From NCBI RefSeq assembly GCF_026213295.1, contig NC_079424.1, positions 12,884,563-12,948,562 on the forward strand: a stretch of DNA of 64,000 nt. The letters are read 5' to 3'. Below, piece by piece: positions 1 through 12,300 of the stretch; position 1 is the first letter of the stretch, and every line of letters begins with the position of its first letter. The stretch comes from Gadus chalcogrammus. Taxonomy: Eukaryota > Chordata > Actinopteri > Gadiformes > Gadidae. A program made the translations under genes and the position numbers. The notes under the pieces are model-generated. The model was not told the origin of the DNA. It ran no database searches and saw only the letters and a program-made list of their open reading frames with translations.

Positions 1-1140
1 TATCTGACTGTATGTTTTAATGTGTCTACTAGACCGATGAATAGTTTTTCCCACATTATTTTGTTACAAAGAATATCTGCTAGGTACATCACAAACAAAT
101 ACCCAGGGAAGTGCATTTGAATTTCAAATCCACATGGCCAGATCACCACAGGATGCCATTACTGTCAACATCGGGTGTTTTAAGTCTGTGACAGAACAAG
201 CACCAATGCAGGGACAGGCTATATATTTATTTCCAATGCTTCCTCACAATCAAAGTCAGATTTTTTTTTGTCCAAGTCCCAAATTTTTCAGGCAACATAT
301 AAAGGACAACCTCAAAGAGGTAGTAGGAGAGAGTAAAAAGTAGAAGGAAACAGTTCCTTCCTTTTCTTAAGTGTCTGATTGGTGCATGCTAGTAGCTACA
401 GGAGCAGGGAATAGAGAAAATAAATATATAAAAAAAACTAGTTATTGACTATTAGACTAGCTACGTGACTGTTAGAAAAGGGCATATTCTGTGATAAATA
501 AATAAATAAATTCAGTCATAAGGGCTAGAAACTATACACAATCAGTGTGACTTCCATATGATTAGCCTCACAAGGGGAAACACGTATTGCAGTGGAGGAC
601 TACCTAGTGGCATGCTAAATATGATGTATGCATTATTATAAATTCAAGAAGAATGCTTCGAATGTTAAGCACCCTCTTTGGATCCACAATTGTGATCCTC
701 AAGGACAAAAATCATGTAAAGCATCAGAATGAAATTAATAAAATGAATCCCTTTGTCACGTCAACGTCTGTAAGAAAAAGTAATAGATGTAATGTTTGTA
801 ACTATTGAGTTATGTTGCAAGGTGACCGGGCATTGCTGCTTTCGTGGTTAATTGAGAGAAAGCCTGCCCTGAGTGTAGAAAAGCTTTAAGATTACAGTTT
901 TTGCCTGCTGCTTGAACAAGTTTTGCAACACACAGGCAAATAAGACACAACACTGAAATATACCATTCACATCTATGTCATATTGAAATTCAGCTACCAA
1001 ACCTAACAATCCTTCGTCAAAAAGTCACTTTGATGACAAAATGATACACACTTGTATCATAGAATACACTTTCAGATCAGCAGCAACACACTAGTCTACT
1101 TTATATAAAACACTGCAGTCTTTCATCTTCAATGTTTTTA
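1..1140. other. Gene-free flank, nothing recognised
   Basis: AT-rich sequence with only short chance ORFs. I see no splice-bounded coding exon, RNA gene or clear repeat. A short (AAAT)n stretch lies near 499. Confidence 0.5.
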
Positions 1141-1141
1141 T

Positions 1142-2115
1142 TCAGTTCCACAGAAGGCATGTTCTCACAACAACCAAAAAATCAAATACTCTAAATTACA
1201 TTAAAGTACTTTACAGTGCAGAAAATTCAGTTTAAGGAAAAATTAACCTAAAATAAACCAAAAATACAATACTGTAACAGTTTTTTTCAATTGCTTGAAC
1301 ACTATAGACACATGCTTAGACCAAAGAAACACAACTTGAAGTTTTTGTTACTATACCTAAACACATGTAACCATTCATTACACAGAAGCGCTGCTTTGCA
1401 CTTCAGTTGCTATTCTGCAACAGAAATGACCCTTTCTGCAACACACTTGCTCCTGCGCACTTTAACTATTTCACACATAAGACACTTAGTTCAAAAATGA
1501 CATCTCAGTATATCATTGGGAAAACACATCTATTCAAAATACTTAACACATTGGGCAATTGAAAATACAATACAAGATACACACCTCAAAACACTTACTT
1601 ACAAAACTGAACACCAATCAGCCAGCTACAAAAAGGCCAAAGGGCAATTGTGAACACCCCGGGGCAGCGTGGGGGAAATGTATCATTGTGTGCCGCCATT
1701 AGGCTTCGAGGGTAACTGCACCATCATGCACAAATAGGTCCCTACAATACCCAACATATCATCACATTTCTAGATGCACTATATGATGCAGATGAACAGG
1801 ACGGATCTGAGCAGCCCAGGTTTGTTGTTGTCTGGAATAATGTTTGTTTCCATCAGGCTGTTTTTGTCCGGAACTGGTTCAACAACCATAAACAATATGA
1901 AGTCGTATACTCGCCATTTCTACACGTTTTTTTTCCCGGCTTGAGGATGTAGTGTATATGATTGCCCACCACATGCCTGCATGCCTCTTCTGCAGGCAAT
2001 GGAACAGGGCTGCTGAGACATTGAGGTAAGGTAAGGTCAATCCATGGATGGATTCGGCACACAAGGCGAGGATCCATAAGCCCACCCATGCACAATTACC
2101 TTGTTTTTCTGTGTT
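1142..2115 (+). mobile_element. Decayed Tc1/mariner (IS630-like) transposon, left copy
   Basis: Reading + from about 1730 to 1950 gives a broken DDE transposase. GPYNTQHIITFLDALYDA is followed by EQPRFVVVW, a degenerate second-Asp motif (VWNNVCFHQAVFVRNWF), and then NNH..YEVVYSPFL, as in IS630-type DDE endonucleases of the Tc1/mariner superfamily. The catalytic Asp after VW is Asn here, and there are in-frame stops, so it cannot be functional. The segment from about 1287 has a diverged reverse-complement partner at 2345-3150. The preceding 1142-1280 has its own reverse-complement partner at about 2120-2245. The exact termini and target duplication were not resolved. Confidence 0.72.
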
Positions 2116-2344
2116 TATGTACAGTACAGTTGTGTATTTTTGGTTAATTTTTGTTATAATTTACTGAACTGTAGTGCAATGTACAGTATTGAGTATTAGG
2201 TTTTTTGGTTGTTGTGAAAACGTGCCTTCTGTGGAACTGAATAACAACAGTAAATATGGATGATGAGTTGTTGTGAGTTGTGTGTTGAGTTTTGACACAA
2301 TGAGCCAATTTTTTTGCAAAATGTGTTCAAGCAATTGAAAAAAA

Positions 2345-3150
2345 CGGTAACACAGAAAAATTAAGCAATTTTGCGTGGGTGGGCTTATGGATCCTCGCCT
2401 TGTGTGCCGAATCAATCCATGGATTGACCTTACCTCAATGTCTCCGGCGGGGGCCTGTTCCATTGCCTGCAGAAGAGGCATGCGGGCATGTGATTGGCAT
2501 ATACGCGCCACTTCCAAGCCGGAAAAAAATGTTTATAGGGTTCAGAAATGGCGAGTTAGGGGGCAAGTATACGACTTGAAATTGTCTATGGTTGTTGAAC
2601 CAGTTCCGGATCAAAACAGCCTGATGGAAACAAACATTATCCCAGACAACAACAAACCTGGGCTGCTCAGCTCCGTCCTGTTGAGCTGCATCATGAAGTG
2701 CATCTAGAAATGTGATGATATGTTGGGTATTGTAGGGACCTATTTTTGCATGATGGTGCAGTTACCCTCGAAGGCTTATGGCACACAATGAGATATTTCC
2801 CCCACGTTGCTCCGGGAAGTGCAAAATTGCCCTTTTTGTAGCTGGCTGATTGGTGTTCAGTTTTGTAAGTAAGTGTTTTCAGGTGTGTATCTAAGTATTT
2901 TCAATTGCCCAATGTGTTTTGTATTTTGAATAGATGTGTTTTCCCAATGGTACCTGAGATTTATGCAATAGTTTGTTGTTTGCAGGAGCAAGTGGGCTGC
3001 AGAAAGGCACAAGAGTGTCGCAGAATTGCAACTAAAATGCAAAGCAGCACTTTTGTTTAATGTATGGTAACATGTGTTTAATGTATAGTAACAAAAACTT
3101 CAAGTTGTGTTACTTTGGTCTAAGCATGCGTCTATAGTGTTCAAGCAATG
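2345..3150 (-). mobile_element. Decayed Tc1/mariner (IS630-like) transposon, right inverted copy
   Basis: This is the reverse complement of the left copy, estimated by eye at 85-90% identity over roughly 800 bp. Read on the - strand it contains GPYNTQHIITFLDALHDA and VVVWDNVCFHQAVLIRNWF-like sequence. It therefore keeps the Asp in VWDN that the left copy has lost. A downstream segment reads HARMPLLQAMEQ, then GDIEVRSIHGLIRHTRR, typical of the C-terminal part of this family. Frameshifts and stops make it inactive. Its 3' end faces the 3' end of the left copy. The outer end near 3131-3149 (ctatagtgttcaagcaat) mirrors 1291-1305. Confidence 0.72.
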
Positions 3151-3159
3151 GGCTAAAAC

Positions 3160-4030
3160 CTTCAGCCTTAGGCCTTAATTCACCTCAGGTAATAGAAAAA
3201 GGACAAATAATGGTGTCGCTATGGGAAGTCAGTGGCACACTGAAGATATGCTGCTATATCTTCTTGTGCCTCGTCTCCCGTTTCAAGGTACAAGCCTCGC
3301 GGTTTTTATGACCCTCCTGCTTTCAGCATTTCTGTATCATTATTTCATTATCAATGAATAAATGAAGGCATTCCGTTCCTCCAGCGCATGGTAATGTTTC
3401 CCAAAAATGGCTTTAACATGATCAGCATCAACTATTGCATTGAGAACATCTAGGTCAGTATTTTCCATCATCATTTATCTCCTTATATGCATCCTTAATT
3501 AAGAATCTAAATCGAAAAAGGTGCATACCCCGTCCCACCTGTTCCCTGCAGAATATATCAATTTGATATGCTACTGGTTCTATGCCTGCACATCATTTGT
3601 TCCCTGCTGTTTTCACTGTCTGAGCAGGGGGGTGTAGAGGCATTGGAGAGGGAGGACACACATTCAACCTACCTAACGGCCAACATTTCCATCAATACAT
3701 TGGATTGAAAGTGAAATAACAGTGGATCGTGTGTGTGTGTGCGTATGTGTGTGAGTTTGTGAAAGAAATAGGCAAATGTTTTGCCTATTTGAAATAGATT
3801 TTCAATGGCATTTCTGTCCTTAATGATTGCATATGTCTAAGCTTTTAAAATACTTTAGAAAAATGTAAATTAAATTGCATGTATTGAGTAAACTAAACCG
3901 ACTTCAATGTATCCTGCACAGGGTCGAAAATGTGTCCAACATCAAAAATGTCCTACCTTATTTACTTTCTGGGCCATCTTTGGCCTTGAGCCCTGAGTAC
4001 ACCACTAGTAAGCCTAATTTCAGACTTGTA
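3160..4030. other. Gene-free stretch
   Basis: Nothing coding is recognised. A short imperfect GT run lies at about 3730-3760. Confidence 0.45.
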
Positions 4031-4035
4031 GTACA

Positions 4036-4068
4036 TAATGTACACACCCACACACATACACACCAACC

Positions 4069-4099
<31 letters not shown>

Positions 4100-4154
4100 A
4101 CACAAACACAGACACCCACGCACACACACCCACACCCACACACACACACACACA

Positions 4155-4217
<63 letters not shown>

Positions 4218-4345
4218 CACGGCACGCACGCCCACGCACAATCACACACCCACACCCCACACACACACACACAACACACACACACCACACCACCACACAC
4301 ACACACACACACACCACACACACAAACAAACACACAAACCCAACA
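4036..4345. repeat. Compound (CA)n/(CACG)n microsatellite
   Basis: CA dinucleotides flank a core of about 18 pure ACGC tetranucleotides (about 4154-4220), then more interrupted CA. Long open frames across it (Thr-His, Cys-Val or Arg-Ala repeats) are artefacts of the repeat. Confidence 0.95.
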
Positions 4346-4739
4346 AATTCCATAATCCTATATATATATTCCATAATCCTATCACCTTCCCCCCTCACAC
4401 CTCTCATGATGTGCTCTCCAGCTTGGGGCGGTCTGTCCTCTCTGATAACTGTAGTTTGTCTCCAGCCAGTTGTGGACTGTTGGATGTACTCTTAAACTGA
4501 GAGCTACAGAGTTCATGCCAGGACCATAAGCTTCTGGTCTAAACACGGAAGCCTGGCCATGTTACTTACCATGCTGTGAGTGTATGTATATTTGAGTCGT
4601 GTTTGTGCAGATTCCGCAAAATAATGCAAAATGCAAATTGTCAAAACACCATTTTCCATTTTCTGTTATGAAGCACAAAAGTCACTAAAAAAATCCTTAA
4701 TCTTGGAGAATGTCATACAATATTACAATAATAATAATA

Positions 4740-4862
4740 GTAGGAGATGGAAGCCAGTGTAGTTGTATTTTATTGTTGTATTTCATTGTATTGTTAAGCA
4801 GCTTGTATTGCAATTTTGCACGAAAGGCACTATATAAATAAAGTTTGATATGATTTGATAGT
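4740..4862 (+). repeat. Probable LINE/SINE 3' tail
   Basis: The stretch ends in ...gcactatataaataaagtttgat followed by repeated TGAT units. This tail type is common among dispersed fish retroposons. The family was not determined. Confidence 0.35.
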
Positions 4863-5162
4863 TTAGATTGTAATGGATGATCTGATAGAGGATACTTTAC
4901 AGTACAGATGTTCACATGGTGCCAGTATATAATAGACACAGCACAATTAATCAGTTATTTTATTTCCGATTAAAGAGGCACTCGTAATACATTATGCAGC
5001 AGTAAAGAAGTTTGTGGAGTAATGGTCTCTGCAGGATATTAAGCACAGTATTAACCTGAAACAAATGGAAACAAGAACGGCTGCAACGGCTGAGTCAGCA
5101 CACGGCGATAATCGGTGGGAGAGAAACAGGTGGACACTGTCTGCTGGTTAGCGATTTATGTA

Positions 5163-5288
5163 TACCCACTATGTGTGTGTTTGTGTTTGTGTGTGTGTGT
5201 GTGTACATGTGTGCGGGTTTGAGGCTGTGTCGGTGAGTGTGTGTTTATAGGTGTGTGTATGCCTGTGTCTTCGCATGTGTATCAGTGG

Positions 5289-5376
<88 letters not shown>
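5163..5376. repeat. (GT)n microsatellite upstream of the elastase gene
   Basis: Degenerate GT from 5163 is followed by 43 uninterrupted GT units (5291-5376). The array ends 23 bp before the elastase TATA box. Confidence 0.95.
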
Positions 5377-5378
<2 letters not shown>

Positions 5379-5399
5379 TATTTTAAGTACCCCATGGTG

Positions 5400-5407
5400 T
5401 ATAAAAG
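5400..5407 (+). promoter_or_regulatory. TATA box of the elastase gene
   Basis: TATAAAAG lies 57 bp upstream of the start codon at 5457. This spacing gives the short 5' UTR (about 25-30 nt) usual for pancreatic zymogen genes. Transcription would start near 5430. Confidence 0.8.
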
Positions 5408-5456
5408 GGCCCTGAGAGGACGCTGGACAGTCACATAAGTCCAATAGACTGCAGAC

Positions 5457-6383
5457 ATGCTCAGGTTCCTACTTTTGACGTCCCTCGCAGCCCTGGGTAA
5501 GTAGCTCCAACCCTGCTTCACCATGTGTTCATTCATTCCACCATCCATTCACAATGCGTGAAATACATAGAATATTCAACTGCAATAATACATGGCTTTG
5601 ATTAATCGATTCCTTGACTGATTGAAAGGCAAGAAAATCTTGCATTGAGTCTGAGTGTTTCACCCCTAAGGACAATTAGAGTAAGATATGATACAGATTG
5701 CAGACGACTAATTAACTTGTTGTATGGTTCACACTACGGGCTACTTAATGTGACCGATTGGTGAAGGAAACGCTGACAAACAGCCAGGCAAACTCTACAC
5801 ATGAGCCAAGAGCCTCGTTCCATTTGCTCCATTTCCAGACAATTGATTTACAGGACTTTGATGGATAAAAAATTGGAGATAATCACAATCTGACAAATTT
5901 CTCTGGTATATTTAGATCGATTTTCTATTTAGAATGAATGTATTCCATTGATGGCAAATTTTCCATTTACCCTATAATTGACCATTGCCTTATTTTATAT
6001 TCCTCCTTTATCCTAAAAGTTTTCCTTTTGCTGCCTTCCTAGAGACTTGCTGAAATTTGCCTAATGCAAATCTTATATCAATTAATGATGAGACAAAGAC
6101 ATTAGCATACGACGTGGCAGCCCAGACTGCTAACTATCTCCATCTCCCAGTGCTGGCTGAGCTGGAGCCCCAGCCCAGGTACCTGGAGGACAGTGTGGAG
6201 GGCCGTGTCGTGGGCGGTGAGGTGGCTAGGGCTCATTCCTGGCCCTGGCAGGTAGGCTATGCTATATGCTTTCATATTTACACTTTGCAGTTGTATGGAG
6301 ACAAACAAAAACCTTGTTATTTCTACCTTATTTTTAGATGTCGCTAACTGCAGTCGACATTCTCTTGCAACCTTCCCCCATGT

Positions 6384-6447
<64 letters not shown>

Positions 6448-9279
6448 TGTGTGTGTGTGCGCGTGTGTGTGTATGTGTATGTGTGTATGTGTGTGGGATA
6501 AAATGTCGGTTCTTCAGCTCAACCCTGAGGCAACTTTTCAAAGGAAAAAACTTGTTTTGGCTGCCTAGTCTGCATTCAGTCAACGCACTTATATCCTCAG
6601 TTATTCCTAAATACATTTTAAACCTTGCTCTTCTTATTATTCCTAAATCTCTCTTAAACAGATCTCAGGGTTGCATAAAACATGTAGCCTACATTACCTA
6701 CCTCAAGCCAAATAACATGACATTTTCCTGTGAATGAGTTATGCACGTAACCCAGTTTGGCAACAGCTGCTTGTGCTATTTATGAAATACTTTCCTTTGA
6801 CTCAAAATACAAAGGTAGAATCTTTGCAAATGTCCTCCTATCTATTCATGGCAAAATTAGTAATGGATGTTTTAACGGAAATACCTGTGCACCATCAGCA
6901 TAAGCTGCCTGTTATTAATAATCAGATTTTAAGATTTATAACTGTTTGTTTTAATCCTAATGCGATGTGTTGGCGTTTTCTTCTTTGTTGGTGTGTTTGT
7001 GTGGCTGTTTAAGATCTCCCTCCAGTACAAGTCTGGAGGCTCCTTCCGCCACACCTGTGGAGGTACCCTGATCAGGAAGGGATGGGTCATGACTGCCGCC
7101 CACTGTGTGGACAGGTGAGAGTGAAACACAAGCAGACAGCAGCAGATGACCCCGCAGGGCACGCGCATGCACACCCATACAGTAACATAATATGTAGGAC
7201 TGTTTGACCCAACACTCGCCAGTTACATACACGCACACACACACACGCACACACACAGAAACCTACTCTCCCAAAAATGAACCCTGACCTGCAGTACGAG
7301 TTACATCCTATAACCTATAACTAACATGTTTTGTCCTTTTACAAAGTTCCCGTACATGGCGCGTGGTGCTGGGGGACCACAACATCAACGTGCATGAGGG
7401 CAGCGAGCAGTACATGAGTGTCAGCCGGGTCCACATCCACCCCAACTGGAACTCCAACAGTGTCGCCGGAGGGTGGGTCCGCTCTGCAGTTTGAGGACAT
7501 GCATGGGAATGTGCAATTACTTTCTGAGATAAAGAAGTCACAATGACAAAGAGAGCAACCTTGTTTTTAGGAATTTATATGTTTTCTAATTTCGAATGAT
7601 TTTTTAAAGGCCACAGACTTTCAAGTCTCAGTTTGACTAACTAAAGCATATACTGTATTTAAGGCTGAACAACACGAGTAACAACACTCCACTGTCACAG
7701 TGGATGAATAACACAGGTTATTTTAACTGCTATATTTATTGGTTGAAGGAGGTGTTGTCAACATCACTAAGGTGCTATGCACACGTTTTATTTTTGTGTC
7801 AGACTTTTGAGATCTCAGCACACACACAGAGTTACATATAAAACAAATGTTTCATACTTATCTGCCTAATTTTTAGCTGGGACATCGCCCTTCTGCGTCT
7901 GACCTCTGACGCTGTTCTGAACAACAACGTCCAGCTGGGCTCTCTGCCCCCTACTGGCCAGATTCTGCCTAACAGAAACCCCTGCTACATCACCGGATGG
8001 GGACGCACCAAGAGTGAGTCGCAACACACACACACACACACACTCGCGCGCGCACGCACACACGCACGCGCACGCACACGCACACGCACATACACACACA
8101 CTCACTCAACCATTGAAAGATTAAGCAATCTCCTTTAATCTTCAAATGCCCCACAAATATTAATAACTAATTTAGACTAAACTGTTCTTCCTATACCTTC
8201 CCCACTCATGCCTCCTCTTCTAATAAACTACTTATCCCCACACACCATTCATGTGGTCCCCTGTGTGTCCCGGCCAGCCGGAGGCCAGCTTTCCGCCGAG
8301 CTGAAGCAGGCTACCCTGCCCTCTGTCGACCACAGGACTTGCACCAGCTCCTCATGGTGGGGAAGCACCGTCAAGGAGTCCATGGTCTGCGCTGGAGGTG
8401 CCAGCGAGTCTGGTTGCCAGGTGAATAGGCGCCGATATTCCGCCCCCCAACTTTGTCCATCCTTCAAAGGCACCGGACATACCATTGAGTCAATTGTACA
8501 AGGATTGATGATGGCGATGAACACGTCATTTTGAGGGGAAACCCAGGCTGGGGTGCATGAGGATATTAAGCGTTGGCCATCATCAGTGGAGGCACCACAC
8601 ATCGACCAGGGTGGTGCTCTGGTCACACATGAACCCCTGATGTTAATGTAGGGACCACAGCTGTGTAGATGTATTATTAATGAAGTCATCAGATGATCAG
8701 GAACTCGGTGATCCACAATTTTCCACATTCTGTCCATTGATGCTAGCTTGGTCGATTTGCAGCGTGTTTGGGCGTGTCAGTGTGAGACTGGAGTCATTGC
8801 TCATGGGTATGTTGGGGGTTCTGTGTTCTGTGTTTCCAGGGTGACTCTGGTGGACCTCTGAACTGCAGCGTTGGGGGCCGCTGGGTGGTCCACGGTGTGA
8901 CCAGCTTTGTGTCTTCTGCTGGATGCAACGCCATCAGGAGGCCCACCGTCTTCACCCGCGTCTCCTCCTATATCGGTTGGATGAATGGGGTCAGTATCGG
9001 GAGATTTTATATGCATGCATTATTTCATCTCATGGGCTTGATTCATAGCACATTTTAAGCACATTTTACTTTTTCCATAAATAATTGGTGTTATTTTGTT
9101 AATAAAATAATGTAATTTAAAGAATACACACATATACGTTACTCGATTCATACTCATGCACTATGTACTAATATGTCGTTTTTGGGTGAGCAATTGGTGT
9201 GCTTCCTTTATATTATATTTTTATATAATATGTATATATTAACCATTAATGTTCTGCCCATTTGCAGATCATGGGTTAA
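5457..9279 (+). CDS. cela1: Chymotrypsin-like elastase, elastase 1 type
   Basis: Secreted pancreatic serine endopeptidase of family S1, made as a zymogen. Eight exons keep frame: 5457-5496, 6151-6251, 7014-7114, 7347-7472, 7877-8013, 8278-8420, 8840-8989, 9268-9279. Together they encode 269 aa. A hydrophobic signal peptide ([16 protein letters not shown]) precedes a short propeptide. Activation would follow Arg32, giving the mature N-terminus VVGGEVA. The triad is visible as His77 (TAAHC), Asp125 (WDIALL) and Ser219 (GDSGGPL). The residue at chymotrypsin position 189 is Ser (SGCQGDSGG), which fits an elastase rather than Asp189 trypsins. The last exon encodes only IMG plus stop. Family and zymogen features are firm; the choice of paralogue (cela1) is inferred from VVGG and overall similarity. 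Confidence 0.93.
6387..6495. repeat. (GT)n microsatellite in elastase intron 2
   Basis: Thirty pure GT units (6387-6446) continue as interrupted GT to about 6495. Confidence 0.95.
8024..8103. repeat. (CA)n/(CG)-rich repeat after elastase exon 5
   Basis: Alternating purine-pyrimidine CA/CG begins about 10 bp after the exon 5 donor at 8014. This composition is prone to Z-DNA. Confidence 0.9.
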
Positions 9280-9326
9280 AGCTCAAGAGGACCTCCATGC
9301 ATTCTGTGAAAATTCATCCTTACGTG

Positions 9327-9332
9327 AATAAA
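9327..9332 (+). terminator. Polyadenylation signal of the elastase gene
   Basis: AATAAA lies 48 bp after the stop codon, at a normal distance for a short 3' UTR. Confidence 0.7.
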
Positions 9333-9339
9333 CTGTATA

Positions 9340-12300
9340 ATTCAACTCCCTTTTTTTTGTATCATTCTTATTATCATTATTTCACTGCTATGTATGATTT
9401 TGGCTCTGATTATAAGCATACATTAGTACATGTCATTATGGGGGAAAGAAATGGTATGAGACATAAGGGCACGATGTTGGAAGTGAACATTTGAGTTACA
9501 ATTAAAAAATACTACCTATTCTATATGTTGGACAAAGCAAAACTTCCTTTTAATCAAGAGCTTTAACATAGACCTATTACACAAATCTTACAAAGGAGTG
9601 GATTCACTTTGGAGTACATACGCAGCTTTGCTGAAGCTGTATGTGCTGACTGTGTCACCACAATCAATTACTTCAATACTATCATTCATCAAATGATTAA
9701 GATGAAAAATATGCACAAATCAAAACCCCAGTATGGGAAGACAAGCATATAGAGCCAACGTTTCAGACCAGCTAAAGCCTGCAGTCAAGCAATCACCAAC
9801 GACAGCTCTGGAGAGCATGGCTCTCTTGCAGGGCTGCGACGCTTTATAACCCTCTGAGATTGTTGGGTTGAGCAAGGTCAGAGACGATGTGTGTCATGAG
9901 GAAATTACTCTGAAGGATCCTAGCAACAGATTCTTACTCTCACTGTGTCATATCTTCCACGTGTAAGCCCAAAAAAATGTAAGTGAATGATGATCTTAAG
10001 GCAAAGAAATTTGTTAGAATGGCTTTAGGGATCAGAAGGAATCAGTAGTTGACATTTATTCAATTGATCTGTTTTTACCATTGAGTGTGTCTATTATGTT
10101 TTCTTAAGTATTCAGAGGTTGACAATTTTTAATGGGGTTACCGGCATGGGACCGGCTGTTATTTTAGGGAGCCACAGTGGAGTGGTTGGGCGGGGGAGAG
10201 GTTCCTGTGGAGATAAGTAGGAGTGACCTTTTTGGCCCAAGGGCACAGCCAGTGCCACTTTACTGTGACTACCGTATAATATACAGATTTCTATGCTAAT
10301 GTTTCCTTTCGGGTATGAAAAACACAGTGACTAACCATCAACGCATGGCTTTTTTCTGTATCAGGACGATTCGCCTGTAGTCTCCTCCTGCACTGTGCTG
10401 TCCCAATTATTTAAAAAGAAAAGAGCTGCATTGTCTATTATTTACAATTTATCGATCAAATAGGATCGTGTTGCATATCAATAAAGGTGTTAATTTGTGG
10501 GGAGAACATGACATGGAATGTCCTTTGCTTAATGCATGTTCTCTAGGGCTATATATAAGAACTAAGGCGTCGAGCAATAGGCTATAAAAGGAGTATAATT
10601 GCCCTTAAACGCCCGTTGTTTTAAGCTTTCAAAAGATCAGATTGTGTTAATTTTCGCTTACACTCTGATTCAAATGTGCTAGATACCCTGGTTGATTCGT
10701 GTGGTGCCTTCTTCCATTTTCTCCACTTGGAAAACACCAAACTCTATCGCTCTGTTGTTCTCACAACATGATTCCGTCAGAAAGCTTTAAAGTACAAGAC
10801 CAAACCGTATAAAGAGAGAAACATTATCCATTCCCAGGTTTGAAAATGTGTGAATATAAATGAATTCCTAGTTTTGCTCATGGTCCCGCTCCCATCTCTT
10901 TATAATGTAATTTCCGTGGGAAACCAAATGGCAAAAAAGTAAGATTGGCAGTGAGGAATAAAACACTGACCTTTTATTCTGTTTTAAGATGATTTCTGCT
11001 TGAGCATTGATGATGGCTTTATCTTTTTAACAGCTACTGATGGTGCTCAACTGAGCTATGAATGTTTTGAAGCATTGCTCACAACTTCCTCAAATGTCAA
11101 TCCAAAACAAAGTCCAATGAAGGTCAGACTTTTTTTTTTGTTATCAATATGTCGACAGACAAGTCTCGCTGCCAGACTTCAGCATTTAAATGATAAATGA
11201 CCTGACCACTGCTGGGCCACGATGTGCACTACAATAAGTCACCTCAGGACACTGGACTTGACCATAATGAAGTTAACTGGAATGGGCTTTCTAAAGACGC
11301 CACGGTCCAATAAGGCTTTATCACAGAGCCTTTATCTTATGGTGTTAATTATGGGCACTGCGGGCCTACAGACCCATCATTAACCAAATTAGCTCCAACT
11401 GTTTGCATCCCATATGGTTACACCTTTGTGATAAAGGCCTAAAACTACTTTTCACATTTAGTTGGTCAAAGTGTACATTATATTAAACAGGGATGATACA
11501 TTTGCATACATTTGAATTGTTGTTTTTTCCTATGCCCATGCCCACGTGAATGTAGCTATCATGGGCTATCATGTTTTTTAATTTTTCTTCCGTAAATATT
11601 TAATATAAAAAGAAGACCTGAATATTAAAAAATTATGAGAACATCAGGACCTGAAAAGCTAGCATAATCATAACTGCTTTAGTCTGCCACCTGCACTATA
11701 TTCTACACAACAAAACAATCCTGCTGTGAATATGTTTTTTCTCCACAAACATGCTCTTAAAATTTAAATACGGATTCAAGGGTGACGAACATGCTTCACA
11801 GTGAAATGAATGACAACACAGACAGACATGGTGTGTTGTCCTGCTCTCCCATAGAGATTGAACCCACATGCTTGTGGAGGAGGGGATGGTACAGAGATGA
11901 CACCCCCCCCTCATCACCCAGCACTTTGGATTGGAGAAGTTGAACTACGGCTGCCACCTCCTAAACCATTGAGAGGAGATTCATGGCAATCCTTCAAACT
12001 CACACACATGCACGCACACACATACTCACACACACGCACATGCAGAGAACTTACCGACTGAAAATATGAATTTCCATCAGGGTCATTAAGAGTCTGGTCC
12101 TTAGTGGCCAGTCTTGTTGGAGTGACCTCTTCGTTGCAGTTTGAGTAATAGAGGTCAGAGATTCAATAATTAAATATATTTCTGAAGCCATTGGTTTATA
12201 TTGTTATGACCTGCAGACTTGCATTTGTGCATATCTCTCTGCAGCTGGTATACCAAGGCTAAGAAGAGACTGATGCCACCTCCATCTCGCCAAAGTTGTG

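Noticed and set aside
3875..4495. Long ORFs on both strands over the CA/CACG array (also at 5169, 15762, 22828, 24851 and 61548)
   Set aside because: Dinucleotide and trinucleotide repeats lack stop codons in several frames. The Thr-His, Cys-Val, Ser, Phe or Lys homopolymers are artefacts.
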